NCBI GenBank assembly: GCA_003162415.1
Contig: PMOL01000008.1
Coordinates: forward strand, 186,001-250,000
DNA: 64,000 bases
From: Candidatus Dormiibacterota bacterium
Lineage (GTDB): Bacteria; Chloroflexota; Dormibacteria; Aeolococcales; Aeolococcaceae
Direction of reading: 5' to 3'
Position numbers and translations under genes: made by a program. Positions 8,217 through 16,968 of this stretch are shown one piece after another (position 1 is the first letter of the stretch; each line of letters opens with the position of its first letter). A model generated the notes under the pieces. It had not been told where the DNA came from, made no database searches, and saw only the letters and a program-made list of their open reading frames with translations.

Positions 8217-8873
8217 CTAGCGGGCCGCGAGCCTCCGAGGAGCGAACCAGCGCCGGATCCGCAGCGCAAAGACGGCCACGAGCGCGGCACCCAAACCGAT
8301 GGCACCGAGCAGCCATCCAACCGCGGGCGGCGACGAGCCCCCTGCCGGAATGTAGGCGCTGGTATTCGTGCCAGTGTTGCATGAAACGAGAATAGACGTG
8401 TGGTGCTTCTGGCTGTTCTCCGCCGGCTCGATGGCGTAGATGGTCGCCACCATGTTGCAGAAGGTGGCACTCGAGGTGAACGTGCCCGTCGCTATGCCGT
8501 TCGTGCCGACCTTCTTCTCATGCGTGCAGGTGCCGGTGGTCGTCGAGACGGTTCCGGCCGTCTTGCTAACGCTGAAGCACACTTTGGACGGCTTGAATGG
8601 CTCATCCTTGGTGATTGCATCGGTGAAGGTGAGCATGCACGCCCCACCGGCCTGAACCGTACTCGGGGTGCACTCAACGTTCTCGTGCTCGTGGGGCTTC
8701 GACGACGAGCTCGGTACGTTGGCGGTTGCAGGCGAATGGGTGGCCGCGTTCGCGGATGTGCCGGTGGGCGATGCTGCAAAGACGTTGGCGCTCCCCAACG
8801 TCAGGACGAGCATACCCCCGGTTATCATGATCGGGCCCACGAGGGCTGCACGTGCCACTCTGCGTAGGTTCAC
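8217..8873 (-). CDS. Secreted protein with C-terminal membrane anchor, function unknown
   Basis: The 218-residue product has a signal peptide (two Arg early, then IMITGGMLVLTLGSANVFA ending in AxA), a Ser/Thr/Pro-rich linker, a beta-rich domain with six cysteines spaced as three likely disulfides, and a C-terminal helix VGWLLGAIGLGAALVAVFAL followed by RIRRWFAPRR. This is the layout of a sortase-independent, tail-anchored cell-surface protein. I do not recognise the family; the domain resembles immunoglobulin-like surface domains only in general pattern. It is the first gene of a two-gene unit with the DUF4012 protein. Confidence 0.7.
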   Translation of the reverse strand: MNLRRVARAALVGPIMITGGMLVLTLGSANVFAASPTGTSANAATHSPATANVPSSSSKPHEHENVECTPSTVQAGGACMLTFTDAITKDEPFKPSKVCFSVSKTAGTVSTTTGTCTHEKKVGTNGIATGTFTSSATFCNMVATIYAIEPAENSQKHHTSILVSCNTGTNTSAYIPAGGSSPPAVGWLLGAIGLGAALVAVFALRIRRWFAPRRLAAR

Positions 8874-10228
8874 CGCCAGACCCTCCTCGAAACGAAGCCC
8901 CGTACCGACGAAGCACGCAGGATAGCATCGAGGGACCCGGGCCTGCTCCGCATCTGACGGTCGTGAAGTGCCTCAGTTTGAGCTCCGTGATAGATGCGGG
9001 AGTCCTTCTGTGGGATACCCCGCCGGGGCGAGGGGCCCGCATGGTCCTCGCCCTCCCCTCCGCGTCACTCTCAGGTGGCCACGATTTGATCGTTCACTCC
9101 ACATCGCGTGACCGGGGGTCTTCACGGATGACGCCTTTGGTAGCAGTCGTTCGCCTCAAGTGACGGGGTTCGCCGCGGCCTCAACGGCTTGTTTCAACTC
9201 TTGCTATCCGCAATGAGGGCGGAGCCTCTCAGGAACGGACCAGATCAATCGGACATGCTGATCGAGCTCGTCCAGCTCTTACAGCGCCCGGTGACGTCGG
9301 GTCTCGAGGTGTCGCAGGCTGAACTCGTCGGCCAGTCGATCGACGTCGCAGCGGAGCACCGGCTTCTCCTGCGCCGGGCGCGTCCTGCCTCGCAGCACGA
9401 AGCCTCTCGACCTCGCGGGCACTGTCATCGACCATCGGAGCTAGCAGGGTTCGGTCGTCGGCGCGATCGAGGGTCGACACCAGAAGAGCCGCATGACGAA
9501 CTCACTGCCCCGGAGCGCACGCCTCACGCGGGCTCGGACGCCCGCGGTGGCACGCACCCTCGCGCAACCGGCGATCGAGTCGATGCGCCGGTGCAGGCGC
9601 CCCGCCCCCATCTGATCAGATTCTCCGCCGCGATTGGACACCGTTCGGGGAGATCGGGTTGTGTTGAGCGCGGGCTCGCGTCAGAGCGGCGCGTCCGAAC
9701 CTTCGGGCAACTTCGTCCCCACTCGCGGGTCGTGGGTCGGCGAGCCGACCAGGCCGTTCAGAGAAGCACGCGGGCGGCCGCTCAGCCGAACCGAACGGTT
9801 CTTGACGCCCCGAGTACATGTGTTTTTCCATCGCGATGGAGGGCAGCGGTAACCCGTCAACTGCGCTGCCGCAGGTACTTCGGGCCCCGCCCACCGGGCG
9901 CACTGCGGCCGAAATGCGCGCTCACTCCGGCTCTCAGCCGGGTTTGGAGCGCGCGACGAGAAACGATCGACGCCGTCGGTCCAAGAGGCCTGGCCCCGCC
10001 CCTACCGGTTCGTCTGACGCATACGACGCAGCGCCGACGAGTGGCCCCATCACCGGGCACCGCGAGGGCCACGTACGGCAGCTCTCGCGGCCTTCACAAG
10101 CCACATGTCGACCGCGTGTCCGAGTCGAGCGGCGAGCTCGTCGTTTCTGCGCTCACGGGGAGGCAGGCGGCCTGGTCCCGGCCGCCGATATTCGTTCGCG
10201 ACGCCATCACGAGCGTCCTTGCGCCGAG
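8874..10228. other. Gene-poor decayed region with possible small coding remnants
   Basis: No recognisable gene fills these 1.35 kb. Long open frames on the plus strand are low-complexity, Arg/Pro-rich readings typical of non-coding high-GC DNA. On the minus strand, a 49-codon frame with ATG at 9428 and stop at 9279 ends in LADEFSLRHLETRRHRAL, and an overlapping frame from a GTG at 9480 begins STLDRADDRTLLAPMVDDSA. Together they look like one short gene broken by a frameshift. I cannot assign a function. The stretch is probably the eroded left part of the mobile island that ends at the tRNA-Pro gene. Confidence 0.4.
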
Positions 10229-10894
10229 TTACTGCTCCGCCGAATCGCTGTCGTGGAGGCGTCGCTCTGCATCCGCCCAATTGAGCGCGTCCACCACGTG
10301 TTTCCAGACCCTCTCGGATTTCCAATGGGTCCGCTCGACCTCGTGACCGACATCGGGGCGGAGTGCATCCATGAGCCACTCGATGCGGCGTCGACAATTT
10401 GGCCACCAGGACAACGCCTCAGCACTGGTGGGGAACCGGCGCACCATCGCCTCGATGCCGTCGCCGACTTGGGCCGCAAGCTGTGGCAGGAGCTCCTCGC
10501 GCTCATAGGAGTCGTAGATCCGCGCCCACAGATCCGCGACCTTGGCTCGGGCGTCGGGCTCGCCGGCGATCAACTGGCTGATCGCGGCCACAATCTCCGC
10601 GGGAGCGGCTTTCAGCTTGGCTTCAAACGCATCGGCCCGTCCTCGCAACAAGACCCCCGCCCCACGCGCGTCGATAAGCGCCGCTTGGGTGCGGACAAGC
10701 TCCGGGCGCAGCTCAGCGCGGCCTTCCTCGCGGACCTGCTCACGCTCACGCTCCGAGACCGTGACCACGTCAAGCAGCGCGCGGCGAGTGTATTCGGAGG
10801 TCTCGAGACCCGCGGCCTTGGCCCGCAGGTCAATGCGCCGCCGCTCCGACTCCGTGAGCCGAAACGAGAGCGTCCGGGTCCGAGGTTCAGTCAT
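10229..10894 (-). CDS. Ribbon-helix-helix, MobC-like mobilisation protein
   Basis: The 221-residue protein starts with a basic ribbon-helix-helix pattern (TLSFRLTESERRRIDLRAKA followed by LETSEYTRRALL), the DNA-binding form found in MobC-type relaxosome accessory proteins and in some plasmid regulators. A coiled-coil-like charged helix (SEREREQVREEGRAELRPEL) and a helical C-terminal half follow. No relaxase gene is present nearby, so if it was a mobilisation protein it is now an orphan. It lies alone in gene-poor DNA upstream of a helix-turn-helix gene and an integrase, consistent with a mobile-element remnant. A transcriptional repressor role is the main alternative. Confidence 0.6.
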   Translation of the reverse strand: MTEPRTRTLSFRLTESERRRIDLRAKAAGLETSEYTRRALLDVVTVSEREREQVREEGRAELRPELVRTQAALIDARGAGVLLRGRADAFEAKLKAAPAEIVAAISQLIAGEPDARAKVADLWARIYDSYEREELLPQLAAQVGDGIEAMVRRFPTSAEALSWWPNCRRRIEWLMDALRPDVGHEVERTHWKSERVWKHVVDALNWADAERRLHDSDSAEQ

Positions 10895-12162
10895 GGAGAT
10901 CGTCGAGTGCGGGAGGCTGCGGCGCGCCCAGCATACTCCGTTTGCAGAGCGTGTGCATTTCGCTTCAGGCCGTGTGCAGAGCGTCTACGGGACCCTATTT
11001 TGGTCACCTCCATGCCGCTCGAGGGATCCCCCTACGCGCGCGTACGGCGCCTTCCGAGAGCCCTCGCGGCTTCTCGTCATCGTTGGCGGCTTTGGACGGC
11101 TACCTGTCTCCGCTTGCGGGTACGTCCGGCCTCTTCGGTGGCTGGCGCGTGAGACGGCTCGGTGCGGGCGGGCGCAGGTTCGCGGCTTCCGCGACGCGAG
11201 ACCGCCTTCGGTGCGCCCTCCACTGGCCGTCCTAGCCAGGGTCGGCGCTCGTCTGGGGACCCCGACCCCGCTCATACGCGCGTACGCGTCGGAGCGTGTA
11301 GATGTATTCGAGCGGCTCCTGTCGCATCCGCGACATCACCGCCGCTCTCACCGACCTGGCTCACAGTACTGGGGACGACCCGGCGCTGCGGTACGGCGGT
11401 CACACAGAGCTCGATGCGGGCAAACGTAACCTTCGGCCCCACTGTCATGCGACCGTGCGCAGCGGTGGCCGTCTCCTGTCGCACGCGGTCGATCAGCCAC
11501 GCGCCCATCCTCCGCCGCTCAAACGCCCGTTCGAACCGCGAGGCTAGTAGTAGCTCCTACTAAAGGCGATGGCGACGATGCGACGCGCACATACCGGGAT
11601 TGCGCTGCCCCGCTCCACCGGAGGACCACAGAGCAACCCTTTGTGGGCTTCCGCATTCTGGACGAGAAATTCCTTACGGAAGAACGGCATCTCGCCGATG
11701 TGGGAAAGTTCGTGCTCGACAAACGCCCTGCACTGTGGTACATAGGCGACAGTCCATCAGTACCTCGAGAGCGAGCGATACCGACCCGGCCTCGACACCC
11801 AAACGGTATGACGACGCGCGCCCTCGCGAGCCGGCGTCTCGTGCCACCCTCACGATCGCTGTGCTGTCCCCTGCACGGGCCGCGATGGCGCGTGGTCCGC
11901 AGCGCTGCAATGGTGCGCCGGAGTCGTCGAAGCCGCCCCAGACGAAGGTCGGGCGCAGACCGATCGCGGCCCGGCTCTGCGCCGCTGCGGGCGTCGCACC
12001 GGCCGCGCCCCACGCTGCACTGGACGGCTCATGAGACCCCATGCAGAGCGGTCGAGCGCGCCTCGAGGACGTGCTCGACGGGGCGCGCTGCCGCCACCTC
12101 AAGGCAGCGACGACAGCCTGGCCCCGGAACTCGATGAGGACGGCACCGCCGAGGGGGCGCAG
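10895..12162. other. Gene-poor stretch with CG-rich palindromes and possible short frames
   Basis: I see no gene I can name here. Two related palindromes are present, TACGCGCGCGTA at 11033-11044 and TACGCGCGTA at 11275-11284. On the minus strand, 11272-11560 has codon use that looks protein-coding (frame with MGAWLIDRVRQETATAAHGR), and just below it a 34-codon frame from an ATG near 11336 reads EPLEYIYTLRRVRAYERG; the two may be pieces of one broken gene. The remaining long frames are Arg/Ser/Pro-rich shadows. The region is most likely eroded accessory DNA. Confidence 0.35.
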
Positions 12163-12672
12163 ATGTCCTCGCGATACACCTTCGACTCCTCGGTCGTACA
12201 CGCGCTTCGAATCCGCGGCCTCACCCTGACCGAGTGGGCCCGCCGTGGCGGGGTGGTGATCGCCACCGCATCGTCCGCGGTTCACGGTCACGAGGTCAAT
12301 CTCAACACCGCCTGGCGCCTCACTCGGGTCCTCGACGCCGCCCCGGTGGTTCCTGCACTCGAGCGCTGGGCGCTCCTGCCCGGATCCCCCCAGCAACGAC
12401 CCAAGCGGGGATCCCGAATCAGCCAGCCGCGGAAGGGCGCCACCGATCTGCACCCGGGGCCGGTTCCGAGTCGGCTCGGGCCCGGTGCCACGGGCACGGG
12501 AACGCGCGTCGCAGGTGGCATGGCGCGGGGGTTGCCGGCGCAGCGACCAGCCGAACATGCCGCAACGCCCCCTGACCCCGAGGACGCGCCATCGCCACGC
12601 ATCCGGCCTGCTGGTTCGGCACGGCACGCGCCGGCTCCGACGTCGCCAACCGATCCGCAGACCGGCGCGTGA
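12163..12672 (+). CDS. Helix-turn-helix protein, possibly XRE-like
   Basis: A 169-residue product starting at the ATG at 12163, chosen because GAGGGGG lies a few bases upstream and the preceding frame is low-complexity. Residues 5-60 (VVHALRIRGLTLTEWARRGG, then a short helix, then NLNTAWRLTRVLDAAPVVPA) resemble a Cro/CI-type helix-turn-helix fold, as in phage and plasmid regulators. The C-terminal 100 residues are Pro/Arg/Gly-rich and probably disordered, or the real stop is lost in decay. It faces a tyrosine integrase and lies in the island beside tRNA-Pro, so a control role for that element is plausible but unproven. Confidence 0.5.
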   Translation: MSSRYTFDSSVVHALRIRGLTLTEWARRGGVVIATASSAVHGHEVNLNTAWRLTRVLDAAPVVPALERWALLPGSPQQRPKRGSRISQPRKGATDLHPGPVPSRLGPGATGTGTRVAGGMARGLPAQRPAEHAATPPDPEDAPSPRIRPAGSARHAPAPTSPTDPQTGA

Positions 12673-12711
12673 GTCATTGATGCAGCTGCGCAACCCCCGC
12701 CCGGCGTGCGC

Positions 12712-13671
12712 TCATTGCGAGGTCCGTGCCCGGGTACGTCGCGTTCCCCACGCATCCAGGAGATCGGCGGCCGAGTAGTGGACGTAGCGCGACACCATCT
12801 CCAGGGTGGTGTGGCCGAGCACGCGCTGGAGGGTGAGCGGGTCCACCCCATCGGCGATGGCGCGCGAGGCGAAGGTGTGCCGGAACTTGTGGGCGTGGCA
12901 ATGCACGCCGGCCCCCTCACCGACTCGGTCGAGGATCGACTTCACCGCCTCGCGGTCGAGGGCCACCGATGCACCCCGCAGGCTGGTGAACAGCCGCGGA
13001 CTCCCCTCGCGATGCTCCTTGGCGATGTAGGCCTTCAGGCGCTTGTGGAAGTCGGCGTCGAGCGGCACCAGTCGGTCCTTGCGGCCCTTGCCCTGGCGCA
13101 CCCGGATACAGGCGCCCCGTCCGGGCAGCTCCACGATGTCATCGAGCTCGACCCCGGTCGCCTCGCTGAGCCGGAGCCCGGTGGCCAGGAAGAACTCGAT
13201 CAGGAAACGGTCCCGGGGGTGGCGCGCAGCCGCCAGGAGGCGGCGAATCTCGTCCCTGGTGTAGGTGTCCGGCTCGGTCTGGGCGCGGCGGGGGCCCTGG
13301 ACCTCGGCGGTGCGGGCGTCGACCGGGTAGCCCTGGCCACGGCACCAGAGTAGGAAGGTTTTCAGGGTGCGGTGATACTGGTGCACGGTGTTGGCCGAGA
13401 GGCCGGCGTCGAGGAGCTCCAGCTCGAGACCGCGCAGGCGCTCGGCGCTGAAGTCATGGAGGCCGCGGATGTCGTGGTCGGCTACGAAGACCGCCATGCG
13501 CGGCCCGCGCAGCGCTGCGGCGTAGACGCCCAGGGTGGCGGGGGTGTGGTTGCGTCGCCGGCAGTCGTCGAGATAGTCATCGACCGCTGCATCCCAGCTG
13601 TCCATGGGTGGACGGGGGCCGGGGTCGAGCGCAGCGGCCGGGCGCCGGGGTCGCATCGGGGTCTGGGGCAT
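12712..13671 (-). CDS. Tyrosine recombinase (integrase, XerC/D-like)
   Basis: A 319-residue tyrosine recombinase with an N-terminal SAM-like core-binding domain (about residues 25-110) and the full catalytic set: Arg near 166 in ATGLRLSEATG, Lys in the GKGRKDRL turn, His260/Arg263 in HKFRHTFAS, His286 in LGHTTLEM, and the nucleophile Tyr near 295 in SRYVHYS. Such enzymes integrate and excise mobile elements. The gene is separated from tRNA-Pro(TGG) by an AT-rich stretch of about 160 bases, the standard position for an integrase next to its tRNA attachment site. All catalytic residues are present, so it may still be active although the element around it looks decayed. Confidence 0.9.
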   Translation of the reverse strand: MPQTPMRPRRPAAALDPGPRPPMDSWDAAVDDYLDDCRRRNHTPATLGVYAAALRGPRMAVFVADHDIRGLHDFSAERLRGLELELLDAGLSANTVHQYHRTLKTFLLWCRGQGYPVDARTAEVQGPRRAQTEPDTYTRDEIRRLLAAARHPRDRFLIEFFLATGLRLSEATGVELDDIVELPGRGACIRVRQGKGRKDRLVPLDADFHKRLKAYIAKEHREGSPRLFTSLRGASVALDREAVKSILDRVGEGAGVHCHAHKFRHTFASRAIADGVDPLTLQRVLGHTTLEMVSRYVHYSAADLLDAWGTRRTRARTSQ

Positions 13672-13828
13672 TATTTAAGGACCCAATTTACCAACTTTTG
13701 TGGGCAATCGGATTTTTTAGCCCATTTAACACCCCCCTTTTTAGTCCCAATGAATGAGCAATGCCTGGTGGTTTTGCTTAAAACAAAAGTCTTTGCACTG
13801 CAACGACTTTCTTCTGTCACTGGGGTGA
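13672..13828. promoter_or_regulatory. AT-rich integrase upstream region, candidate attachment-site arm
   Basis: Between the integrase start and the 3' end of tRNA-Pro the base composition falls sharply, with runs such as GGATTTTTTAG, CCCCCCTTTTTAG and TTTTGCTTAAAACAAAAG, the last a weak inverted repeat (TTTTG/CAAAA). An AT-rich segment in this position usually contains the integrase promoter, arm-type binding sites and the element end. I cannot define a core repeat: no copy of the tRNA 3' end longer than about eight bases is visible on the left side of the island. Confidence 0.4.
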
Positions 13829-13903
13829 TGGTCGGGGCGACTGGACTCGAACCAGCGACCCCCTGCTCCCAAAGCAGGTGCGCTACCACTGCGCCACGCC
13901 CCG
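13829..13903 (-). tRNA. tRNA-Pro(TGG)
   Basis: The minus strand folds as a complete tRNA: acceptor CGGGGCG pairing with CGCCCCG, discriminator A and an encoded CCA (13829-13831), D arm with GGCGCAGTGGTAGCGC, anticodon stem CCTGC/GCAGG with loop TTTGGGA giving anticodon TGG, and T arm with GGTTCGAGTCC. The 3' end faces the integrase gene, as expected if this tRNA is an attachment site. Confidence 0.95.
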
Positions 13904-14074
13904 ACGTTTGCGGGCTGATCAGGTCCGAAAGGTAGCACCCGGGCACCAGACACGGTCAACCTCGAGCCAACGATACTCTGCACCTCGACTGGAACCACAC
14001 GCGGCTTACCTTGCCCGCCGCCCACCCGCGAGTGCGATTTATACAGATGGTTGATTGGCCGATGCCGTCAGCCC

Positions 14075-14470
14075 TCAGCTCACTACGATAGTTCCGACCA
14101 TATTCGGATGAATGCTGCAGTGGTACTGATATGTGCCGGCGGTCGTGAACTTCACCTCCCACGTGCCTCCGGGTTGCAGCGACGGATCGCTGAGCGATGA
14201 CTCATTGTCGAAGGTGATGGTGTGCTCGAAGGAGGCAGTGTTCGTCCACTGAATGATGTCCCCGACATTCGCCGTCTGCATCGAGGGATCGAAGGTCAAT
14301 TGTCCCGTGGCGGAGATTTTGTCAGTCGCGGCGCCGAGATTGGCGCCGGCAACACCGACGCTGGTCGACGGCTGTGATCCGGAACCGGGGGACGATGTGG
14401 TCCCACCTCCACATGCGGCGAGCCAGACGATCGCCAGCGCCCCAACAACGTATCGAAGTGTGCCCTGCAT
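14075..14470 (-). CDS. Plastocyanin-like cupredoxin lipoprotein
   Basis: A 131-residue small blue-copper-type protein. The signal peptide ends in the lipobox LAAC near residue 20, so the mature protein would be lipid-anchored outside the membrane, followed by a Gly/Ser/Pro linker. The cupredoxin fold is shown by VGDIIQWTNTASFEHTI (first copper His) and GTYQYHCSIHPNMVGTIVV with Cys, His and Met as the remaining type 1 copper ligands. These proteins carry single electrons or bind copper; the redox partner is not evident from neighbours. It is divergent from the small membrane peptide gene at 14653. Confidence 0.9.
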   Translation of the reverse strand: MQGTLRYVVGALAIVWLAACGGGTTSSPGSGSQPSTSVGVAGANLGAATDKISATGQLTFDPSMQTANVGDIIQWTNTASFEHTITFDNESSLSDPSLQPGGTWEVKFTTAGTYQYHCSIHPNMVGTIVVS

Positions 14471-14652
14471 TCGTTCGTCTCCACATTGCAGATTGCCTTC
14501 AGGGATCTACGTCGCACGGTTACGCGACGCAAGATCTCGCCGGTGGATCGGCAGAACAAGCTCAGCGGCGTAACCCGCTCAGGTATTGACCAGTATCTGG
14601 AATCTCGTCACGCGTGACGGCCGCGGCATGCCGCACGCGGGAGGTAAACGCA

Positions 14653-14784
14653 ATGCAACGTCCCTGGGCAATTGGTGCCGCAGTGCTCGCCATCGCTGTT
14701 CTGGTCATCGTCGTCATGCTGGTTGTGATGCACATGAACGGCGCAAGCGCCAACAGCGGCTCGAGCGGCGGCTACGGTTACTGA
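14653..14784 (+). CDS. 43-residue single-pass membrane peptide ending GGYGY
   Basis: ATG at 14653 is preceded by GGGAGGT at good spacing, and the frame closes with TGA at 14782-14784. The product has a short N-terminus (MQRPWAIGAAV), one hydrophobic helix of about 22 residues rich in Val and Ile (VLVIVVMLVVM), then a small outward or inward tail with His, Asn, Ser and Gly, ending SSGGYGY. It is too small for most gene finders. The lipoprotein gene follows directly. The same last five residues occur on the Lipoprotein_15 protein encoded at 21722-22255. The function is unknown. Confidence 0.6.
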   Translation: MQRPWAIGAAVLAIAVLVIVVMLVVMHMNGASANSGSSGGYGY

Positions 14785-14836
14785 AGCGGTTTCGGTCCGC
14801 AAACACGCCACACTTGCGGCGGCTGTTGCTGCGCTG

Positions 14837-15328
14837 GTGGTCACAGCGTGCGGGCCCTCAACGGTATCGATGTCTTCGCTACGGTCGTATCTGGCGGCCG
14901 TCGAACCGGTCCGGCTCGGAGTCAACCGTCTCCTCGAAAATGCCGATCCAGTGATCGCCGGCTATCGGGATCATCACCTGTCGGAAGAACAGGCCGCCAC
15001 CGCCATGGGTCGTCTCGAACAGAGTTTCGCCAGGTACATGGTCGAAATCAATGGCCTGCAGCCATCCGACGCCATGCTCGCCGGGATCAACGCTCCATAC
15101 GCGCACACGTACATCCTCGAGGACGCGTATCTCAATGCCCTGGCCTCCGGGCTATCGAATGGCGACCTCTCGGGCCTCCCTGATACGCAGTCGGAGCAGC
15201 GCGACTCCATCATCGAGTGGCGCGTCCAACTCGAGGTTCTTGCTCAGCAACTTTCGCTTGTCCTCCCCGCCGACTTCCAACAGGCCGGACGCGGCGAGAT
15301 CGCCCCTTCGGTGTCCGGATCCAGCTAG
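14837..15328 (+). CDS. Putative lipoprotein of unknown function, start uncertain
   Basis: The helical, soluble product contains ADPVIAGYRDHHLSEEQAA, GRLEQSFARYMVEINGLQPS and a Ser/Gly tail, and I do not recognise a family. The first standard start is the GTG at 14837, which gives only MVTAC before the first Cys. Reading upstream in the same frame gives VRKHATLAAAVAALVVTACG, a textbook lipoprotein signal with lipobox VTAC, but there is no ATG, GTG or TTG in that extension back to a stop at 14735. The true start may be a rare codon near 14795, or a base may be wrong. The gene follows the membrane peptide within about 50 bases. Confidence 0.55.
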   Translation: MVTACGPSTVSMSSLRSYLAAVEPVRLGVNRLLENADPVIAGYRDHHLSEEQAATAMGRLEQSFARYMVEINGLQPSDAMLAGINAPYAHTYILEDAYLNALASGLSNGDLSGLPDTQSEQRDSIIEWRVQLEVLAQQLSLVLPADFQQAGRGEIAPSVSGSS

Positions 15329-15390
15329 GGGCAGCTGGACACGGGGCGGCGGTCTGGTACACGGCTGGTAGGCTCGAATCAGAGGTGGCC

Positions 15391-15744
15391 ATGACTGAGC
15401 AAGCGATTCCGCCGACGGCGCGCGAGCGAGCAGCATTCGACGCCGCAACCACAGGAAAGCCCAAGGACTTCATCCGAGTGTGCCGAGAGCTGGGGAGAGC
15501 GCCCAGCGAGATGCTCGAGGCATTCCAGTCCGCGCCCTGGCGTTGGTTGGTCTCGTTCGCGCCGGGTGACCCGGTCACTGACGAAGCGCGACACCGTCCA
15601 TTCCAGGCTCCGATTCAAGAACGGCTCGACCTCGTCCGCGAGTACCTCGAGGCGCCCTGGTGGCGCCGCGTGTTCAGCAGCCCGGATAACTACGATCCAG
15701 TCGCGCGGCGCGCCTATTCAAGGGCGAAACTGCCCGACCGCTGA
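15391..15744 (+). CDS. Hypothetical protein, 117 residues
   Basis: The ATG at 15391 follows GAGGTGG and gives a soluble alpha-helical product starting MTEQAIPPTARERAAFDAA. It has several Trp residues near the middle and end (SAPWRWLVSF, EAPWWRRVF) and no signal peptide or membrane segment. I do not recognise a family. It lies between a putative lipoprotein and a MarP-like protease on the same strand, with 38 bases to the protease. Codon use is like that of its neighbours, which supports a real gene. Confidence 0.5.
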   Translation: MTEQAIPPTARERAAFDAATTGKPKDFIRVCRELGRAPSEMLEAFQSAPWRWLVSFAPGDPVTDEARHRPFQAPIQERLDLVREYLEAPWWRRVFSSPDNYDPVARRAYSRAKLPDR

Positions 15745-15782
15745 GGCCCACCGCGGCCCTTCCACGGCAGACTTGTCTCCCA

Positions 15783-16961
15783 GTGGACATCCTCGACCTC
15801 GTCATCGTCGTCTTCCTCGTCACGTTTGCGGCCTCGGGCGTGCGCCGCGGACTGACCGGAGTCGCCCTCGCGCTCGCAGGGCTGCTCGCCGGCCTCTTCC
15901 TCGGCGCGATCATCGCTCCGCCGATCGCCACGGCGATCACCAAGGACCCAACCGTTCGGCCACTCTTCGCGATCGGCATCTTCGTCGGCGTCACCCTCAT
16001 CGTCGAGGGCGTGGGTGCCGGGATCGGCTTTCGAATCCGGCAGCACACTGAGCACACGGTGCTGCTCGGGAAGGTCGATGCAGCCGTCGGAGGGGTCCTC
16101 GGCCTTGTCGCGGCGCTCGCCGCCGCCTGGTACCTGGGCCTCATGTTCTCCCAGAGCCCGTGGGTCACCCTGGACAACCAGATCAGCAACTCGACGATCG
16201 AGCGCTCCCTCGACGGGTTCATGCCTCGACCCCCCGGGTTCCTCGCGACCATCGGGAACCTCTTCCGGCCCGGCGACTTCCCCAACCCCTTCTCCACCAT
16301 CCTCGACATCCCTCAGGGCCCGGTCACCATCCCGCCGCTCATCGACACGGCGGGCATCCGGGAGGCGACCAGCGTGACCGCCAAGGTCATCGCGGCCGGC
16401 TGCGGCGGGGGCGCCGAGGCGGGGTCATCGTGGCCGCTCGCGGCCGGGTACTTCGTGACCAACGCCCACGTCGTCGCCGGGTCGAGCAGCATCGAGATCG
16501 ACACCTTGAACGGGGGGCGCCACACCGCGCGCGTGGTGCTGTTCGATCCGAACACCGATCTCGCGATCCTGTACTCCCCTGGCCTGACCCTTCGCTCCCT
16601 GGTGGTCGTCGACAGCACTCCCGTTCGCGGGACCAGCGGCGCCGTGATCGGCTACCCCGGCGGGGGCGCGGAGCAGGTCGTCCCAGGGGCGGTGAGCGCG
16701 ACCGAGTTGGCGACCGGTTACAACATCTATGGCGACACCCTGGTCACGCGCAGACTCGAGGTCCTCGCGGCACGGGTCATCCCGGGCAACTCGGGCGGAC
16801 CGCTGGTCAACGACAACGGGCAGGTCATCGGGGTGGTATTCGCGGCGAGCACCACCGCGCCCGACGTGGGCTACGCCCTCACCATGCCGCAGGTCTACCC
16901 CGATCTCCAGGCGGGCGAGCACCGGACCGCCCAGGTCTCCACCCAGACGTGCGCGGCATGA
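15783..16961 (+). CDS. MarP-like membrane serine protease (CvpA domain plus trypsin-like domain)
   Basis: A 392-residue protein with four N-terminal transmembrane helices (about residues 1-130) of the CvpA/colicin-V-production type, then a trypsin-like protease domain. The catalytic triad is visible as His in YFVTNAHVVAG, Asp in NTDLAILYS and Ser in VIPGNSGGPLV. Two cysteines, in AAGCGGG and the C-terminal QTCAA, could form the regulatory disulfide known in Mycobacterium tuberculosis MarP, which keeps pH homeostasis and activates a cell-wall hydrolase under acid stress. The start is GTG at 15783. It converges with the L,D-transpeptidase gene with seven bases between; a functional link to the cell wall is inference. 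Confidence 0.9.
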   Translation: MDILDLVIVVFLVTFAASGVRRGLTGVALALAGLLAGLFLGAIIAPPIATAITKDPTVRPLFAIGIFVGVTLIVEGVGAGIGFRIRQHTEHTVLLGKVDAAVGGVLGLVAALAAAWYLGLMFSQSPWVTLDNQISNSTIERSLDGFMPRPPGFLATIGNLFRPGDFPNPFSTILDIPQGPVTIPPLIDTAGIREATSVTAKVIAAGCGGGAEAGSSWPLAAGYFVTNAHVVAGSSSIEIDTLNGGRHTARVVLFDPNTDLAILYSPGLTLRSLVVVDSTPVRGTSGAVIGYPGGGAEQVVPGAVSATELATGYNIYGDTLVTRRLEVLAARVIPGNSGGPLVNDNGQVIGVVFAASTTAPDVGYALTMPQVYPDLQAGEHRTAQVSTQTCAA

Positions 16962-16968
16962 CCGCGCC

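Noticed and set aside
9189-11152. Long overlapping plus-strand frames of 385 and 444 codons in the gene-poor region
   Set aside because: They are Arg/Pro/Ser/Gly-rich without predicted structure or motif, and the second one runs antisense through the ribbon-helix-helix gene, as expected for random frames in GC-rich DNA.
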